Below, piece by piece: positions 60,748 to 64,000 of a stretch of DNA of 64,000 nucleotides (position 1 is its first letter; the number at the start of each line of letters is the position of its first letter). Origin of the DNA: Bacteroidia bacterium (GTDB lineage: Bacteria > Bacteroidota > Bacteroidia > J057); assembly GCA_030430205.1 (NCBI GenBank), contig JAUIGE010000001.1, positions 124,001 through 188,000 on the forward strand, written 5' to 3'. Both the position numbers and the translations under genes were made by a program. Under the pieces are notes generated by a model. It was not told where the DNA came from and made no database searches. It saw only the letters and a program-made list of their open reading frames with translations.

Positions 60748-62028
60748 TTAGAAATTTCCTTCCAGATCAATCCCGGTTGCGAGTCGCTCAATAGCAACTA
60801 CATAGGCCGCCAGGCGCATGGTGCAATTGTATTTTTGGCGGGTCTGCCATACATTTTCAAACGCTTCATATAGAATGGGGTAGGTTTTTTCCCCGATCTC
60901 TTCTTCAGAGTAATAGTGTCCGCGACGGTTTTGAACCCACTCAAAATAGGAAACCGTTACCCCACCTGCATTCGCCAAAATATCAGGAACGATCAGGATT
61001 TCTTTGCTTTCCAGTATCGCATCCGCACCCGCTGAGATGGGGCCGTTGGCTCCTTCAACGATCAGCCTGGCTTTGATATCACCGGCATTTTTTTCCGTGA
61101 TCACGTTTTCAATGGCCGCTGGAATCAGGACGTCTACTTTGAGTGTAAGGAGATCATCATTCGATATTTTGGTAGCTCCCTCGTAGCCACTCAGGGTGCC
61201 ATTTACCCTCACATAACTGACTGCGTCGGAGATATTTAGCCCTTTCTCATTGTAATAACCGCCTGTATGGTCACTTACTGCCACAATTTTAAGGCCTTCG
61301 TCTTTGAGAAATTTAGCTGTCCAGGTACCCACATTACCAAAACCCTGCACGGCGCAGGTGATTTTTTTGGGATCCATCCCAAGTTTTTCGATGGCTTGCA
61401 TGGTAGAGCGCATAACGCCCCAGCCGGTCGCTTGTACGCGGCCTTTAGAACCTCCCAGATGGGTAGGTTTGCCTGTAACCACGCCAGGTGTATAGCCATA
61501 AATACGCGAATACTCATGGAAAATCCATGCCATCTCACGGGAGCTTGTTCCCATATCTGGTGCCGGAATATCTGAATCTTCGCCAAAAACTTCTTTCAGC
61601 GCACGTGTATAAGCACGGGTGATACGCTCAAGCTCATCCTGGCTGCGTACCTTGGGATTCAAAGCGATCCCTCCTTTGGCACCACCGTAGGGAAGTCCTA
61701 CCAATGCTGTTTTAAAAGACATCCAGCCAGCCAGCGCCTTGACCTCATCGAGATCGACAAATGGCGCAAAGCGAATACCGCCCTTGGAAGGTCCGAGTAC
61801 AGTAGAATGTACTACCCGATATCCCTGAAAAACCCGCGTAGTACCATCATCTAATTTGACAGGTAAATTAACCAGAATGGTGCGCTCAGGCACACTCAGG
61901 ATATCGCGGAAGCGCTGATCCAATCCAATAATGTCGGCTGCCTGATTGAATCGGGCCAACATAGAATCATATGGACTCTGTTTGTGATTTTGCTGGAGTT
62001 TCTTCTCTTGCGTTGTAGTATCTGACAT
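60748..62028 (-). CDS. gdhA: Glu/Leu/Phe/Val family dehydrogenase (NAD(P)-glutamate dehydrogenase)
   Basis: 426 residues. SKGGIRFAPFVDLDEVKALA, catalytic GLPYGGAKGGIALNP (Lys), GTSSREMAWIFHEYSRI, nucleotide loop VQGFGNVGTWTAKFL, LIVEGANGPIS and NAGGVTVSYFEWVQNRRGHY. Interconverts glutamate and 2-oxoglutarate plus ammonia. Substrate among Glu/Leu/Phe/Val follows from family; glutamate most likely. Followed by a strong terminator. Confidence 0.94.
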   Translation of the reverse strand: MSDTTTQEKKLQQNHKQSPYDSMLARFNQAADIIGLDQRFRDILSVPERTILVNLPVKLDDGTTRVFQGYRVVHSTVLGPSKGGIRFAPFVDLDEVKALAGWMSFKTALVGLPYGGAKGGIALNPKVRSQDELERITRAYTRALKEVFGEDSDIPAPDMGTSSREMAWIFHEYSRIYGYTPGVVTGKPTHLGGSKGRVQATGWGVMRSTMQAIEKLGMDPKKITCAVQGFGNVGTWTAKFLKDEGLKIVAVSDHTGGYYNEKGLNISDAVSYVRVNGTLSGYEGATKISNDDLLTLKVDVLIPAAIENVITEKNAGDIKARLIVEGANGPISAGADAILESKEILIVPDILANAGGVTVSYFEWVQNRRGHYYSEEEIGEKTYPILYEAFENVWQTRQKYNCTMRLAAYVVAIERLATGIDLEGNF

Positions 62029-62230
62029 AATTCTATGATATAGATAATGCTAATTTTCGCGCCAAAGATCGGGCATTTAAATTGGATTTCATATCTATTG
62101 AAAAACATTCACCCACAAGGCATTGAAACTGATTGATTGCTAGATTTACTTCCTTGAATAGGAAGAAATTCTAACTAAACAGCTGTCATTCCTTAACAAT
62201 TATTAGCTGCCGTTTTTTTGTCGGGAAGTT
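62029..62230. other. Intergenic region, no feature seen
   Basis: About 200 bases between gdhA (minus, start 62028) and the 3' end of cdsA (62231). AT-rich; I see no reading frame, hairpin or repeat of note. It should hold the gdhA promoter, but I find no clear TAnnTTTG match. Confidence 0.5.
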
Positions 62231-63055
62231 TTACCCTATCAATGACAAATAGAAATAGATAAAAGGGAGAGAAATATAGGTCCCATCAAAGCGATCAAGT
62301 ATGCCGCCATGCCCCGGCAAAATAGAGCCTGAGTCTTTCAACGCAAGACTTCTTTTAAACATAGACTCTACCAGGTCCCCCAGTTGGCTAAATACAGCGA
62401 TAATGCCCCCCACAATGATCCAATTGAAGGCTATGCCTTCACTGGCAAAATCTGTGAACTCAAAAGCCAAAGCCAGACCGATGCAGAGCAAGGCACCACC
62501 GATGCTCCCTTCCCAGGTTTTCTTGGGACTGATACGGGGATAAAGTGGATGTTTGCCTATCGCTTTTCCCACAAAATAAGCACCCACATCCAGGCCCCAG
62601 GTAAGTAGCAGGATTCCCAAAGGAATCCGGTAGTCATAGCTTTCTTCAGGAAAACTAAGGGAAAAAAGCAGCAAAAGAGGCAAGTAGCAATACAACAATC
62701 CGGTGACCATCGTCCCAATGCTTCGAAGGGGTTGTTTTTCTTTTACATGAAACAAAACTATGATGCTGAGCAAAGGCAGGACAAGTAAAAGGGATTTCCA
62801 TATTAACAACTCTTTTCCCGCAGAATATTCTGTCAAATAAATCCCAAGATATGCAGCCCAAAGCAGGCCTGTCATAAGCAAAAGGCTTCTGCTGTATATT
62901 TTTTCCACTTCGTTTAAGCGGAAAAACTCAACCAGCCCCAACAAAGACACCAACGCACAAAAGAGCATGAGGCCATAAGGTGAATACACAATGGCTGCTA
63001 TGGCTGCTGTGCCGGCTATGACGCCTGTTAATATTCTTTGTAAAAGGTTGTTCAT
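62231..63055 (-). CDS. cdsA: Phosphatidate cytidylyltransferase
   Basis: 274 residues, about eight membrane helices. The CdsA signature is complete at the C-terminus: SMFKRSLALKDSGSILPGHG followed by GILDRFDGTY. It makes CDP-diacylglycerol, used by PssA (encoded at 44.5 kb). Upstream, between it and the CPBP protease gene, is a heptad element. Confidence 0.95.
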   Translation of the reverse strand: MNNLLQRILTGVIAGTAAIAAIVYSPYGLMLFCALVSLLGLVEFFRLNEVEKIYSRSLLLMTGLLWAAYLGIYLTEYSAGKELLIWKSLLLVLPLLSIIVLFHVKEKQPLRSIGTMVTGLLYCYLPLLLLFSLSFPEESYDYRIPLGILLLTWGLDVGAYFVGKAIGKHPLYPRISPKKTWEGSIGGALLCIGLALAFEFTDFASEGIAFNWIIVGGIIAVFSQLGDLVESMFKRSLALKDSGSILPGHGGILDRFDGTYISLPFIYFYLSLIG

Positions 63056-63060
63056 TTTTT

Positions 63061-63165
63061 GTTTCGGGTTTCGGGTTTCGGGTTTCGGGTTCTCCCCTAT
63101 CTCTCATCTTTGGTCTCGCTTCCCGCTTCTCGCTTCTCGACTCCCGCCTCTCGCTTCCCACCTCT
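63061..63165 (-). repeat. Composite heptad element (B then A) at the 3' end of the CPBP gene
   Basis: Minus strand: class B purine heptads (63092-63165) covering the last ~24 codons of the protease gene and its AGA-TAG end, then class A heptads (63061-63091) up to the cdsA start. Confidence 0.85.
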
Positions 63166-64000
63166 CCCATAAAACACATAAAAAAGGCCAGCAAAAATGA
63201 CAAGCGCGGGTAGCCATAGCGTCCAGGGTATATGTGGCGTGCCCTTCAGGACTTCTTGGTCAGCCCATCCATATTTGAATGCCCCCCAGGCAAAAACTAC
63301 ATTAAATAGGTTGTAGGTGAAATGAGCAATGATGCTGGGCCAGAGGCTGCCAGATCGGTACAGCAGGTAGCCTAATAAGGCTCCCAAAAACAGCCTGCCA
63401 AAGAAGCCATAAAACTGCAAATGCATCAGGCTAAATATCGCTGCGGAAATCCAGATGGCAGCATGCTGCCCTGTCACTTTCCCCAGCTTTTGCTGGAGAA
63501 ATCCCCGGAAAAACAATTCTTCACAGACAGCAGGAATGATGGCAAAAACAGCAATATTTCCCAATAACACCCCCCAGGAGGTATCTCCCAACAATTTCAT
63601 TAACACCAGGGTGGCACGCGCTTCCAGGGATTCGAGGGTGCTTTCCAGCCCGGACATAAATGAAGGCAACTCAAAGCTTGCGGTGTCAAAAGTGATCACT
63701 TGCACAAGGGGCAGGCTAACCAGGATGAGCAGGGCTCCCATCAAAACTGAAAAGCCATCGGCTTTTTTTTCCAGGCTGAGTTCGCGGCGGGGAGCGCCTA
63801 AAAAAGCTGCCATCATAAGGGCAGGAAGGCCCCAACTGAGGATATTATTGCCCGCATTCACCCACCGAAGGGCATTGGCAGCACCGGGTAAGTCCAGCTG
63901 TTTGCCTCCCACCAAATCCATGATGGCATCGAATCCCAATCCGCTCGTAAGACCCACTATAGATATAAAAAGGGGCAATAGCGTTAATTGAGAAACAAAA
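63097..64000 (-). CDS. CPBP (CAAX-type) intramembrane metalloprotease, 5' end beyond window
   Basis: The frame stays open to the window edge: codons before the TTG at 63978 read FVSQLTLLPLF, so the true start lies outside. Motifs of the CPBP family: EELFFRGFLQQKLG (EExxxR), IFSLMHLQFYGFFGR (FxxxH), and HFTYNLFN (HxxxN). About eight membrane helices. Bacteroidota members act in various membrane-proteolysis roles; substrate unknown. The last ~24 residues (GKREAGVEKREAGSETKDER) are heptad repeat product. Confidence 0.88.
   Translation of the reverse strand, partial: FVSQLTLLPLFISIVGLTSGLGFDAIMDLVGGKQLDLPGAANALRWVNAGNNILSWGLPALMMAAFLGAPRRELSLEKKADGFSVLMGALLILVSLPLVQVITFDTASFELPSFMSGLESTLESLEARATLVLMKLLGDTSWGVLLGNIAVFAIIPAVCEELFFRGFLQQKLGKVTGQHAAIWISAAIFSLMHLQFYGFFGRLFLGALLGYLLYRSGSLWPSIIAHFTYNLFNVVFAWGAFKYGWADQEVLKGTPHIPWTLWLPALVIFAGLFYVFYGRGGKREAGVEKREAGSETKDER

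Overview
The window is a chromosomal stretch from a Bacteroidota bacterium, most likely of the Saprospiria/Lewinella-Haliscomenobacter kind (the phylum is clear, the family is my inference). The phylum call rests on a complete core of the type IX secretion/gliding machinery (PorP/SprF-like protein, GldK, GldL, GldM, GldN and a second GldM), two secreted proteins with type IX C-terminal sorting domains, Bacteroidota-type TonB proteins with an N-terminal cytoplasmic extension, promoters of the TTTG-N17-19-TAnnTTTG type, and the general lack of purine-rich ribosome binding sites. I see no rRNA, tRNA, CRISPR array, insertion sequence or phage gene.

Layout. 1-9 kb: a heptose/LPS pair (glycosyltransferase, gmhA), a secreted sugar dehydrogenase with an OmpA-type protein and a lipoprotein, an ABC-F ATPase, yicC and small surface proteins. 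9-14.4 kb: an ExbB-ExbD-ExbD-TonB-TonB-TonB energy-transduction cluster in which tonB is a tandem triplicate. 14.6-26.2 kb: housekeeping genes (rluB-type, scpB, dapD, an orphan histidine kinase, ruvX, def, a large membrane TPR protein, folD, an RluA-type synthase). 26.3 kb: a CFA-synthase-like methyltransferase. 27.3-38.7 kb: an accessory Ter-type stress operon on the minus strand (CaCA antiporter, three TerD, three TerY-type vWA proteins, PP2C phosphatase, protein kinase, two P-loop ATPases, one of them cut by an in-frame amber codon). 38.8-45.9 kb: a TPR metalloprotease, PPK2, lysA, purS, pssA, nadD. 46-54 kb: type IX secretion/gliding genes. 54-64 kb: hemD, a GH2-like/DUF4271 fusion, rsmE, a large adhesin-like type IX cargo protein, gdhA, cdsA and a CPBP protease.

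The most unusual layer lies across the genes: a family of 7-bp-periodic repeats. Class A is (GGGTTTC)n, class B is a purine heptad (AGGAGAG/AGCGAGA), class C is (ACTGCCA)n; one further element (class D) has a 10-bp period. They sit mostly at the 3' ends of genes. When A and B occur together the order on the coding strand is always gene, B, A. Class B supplies the TAG stop codon of five genes and has also entered three reading frames (ABC-F, RluB-type, PP2C), where it encodes 7-residue repeats.

Functionally, ExbB/ExbD/TonB power outer-membrane uptake, GldL/GldM power type IX export of cargo such as the sugar dehydrogenase and the PKD/SprB-repeat protein, and the Ter operon looks like a Ca2+-linked phosphorylation/stress module (inferred from family knowledge).
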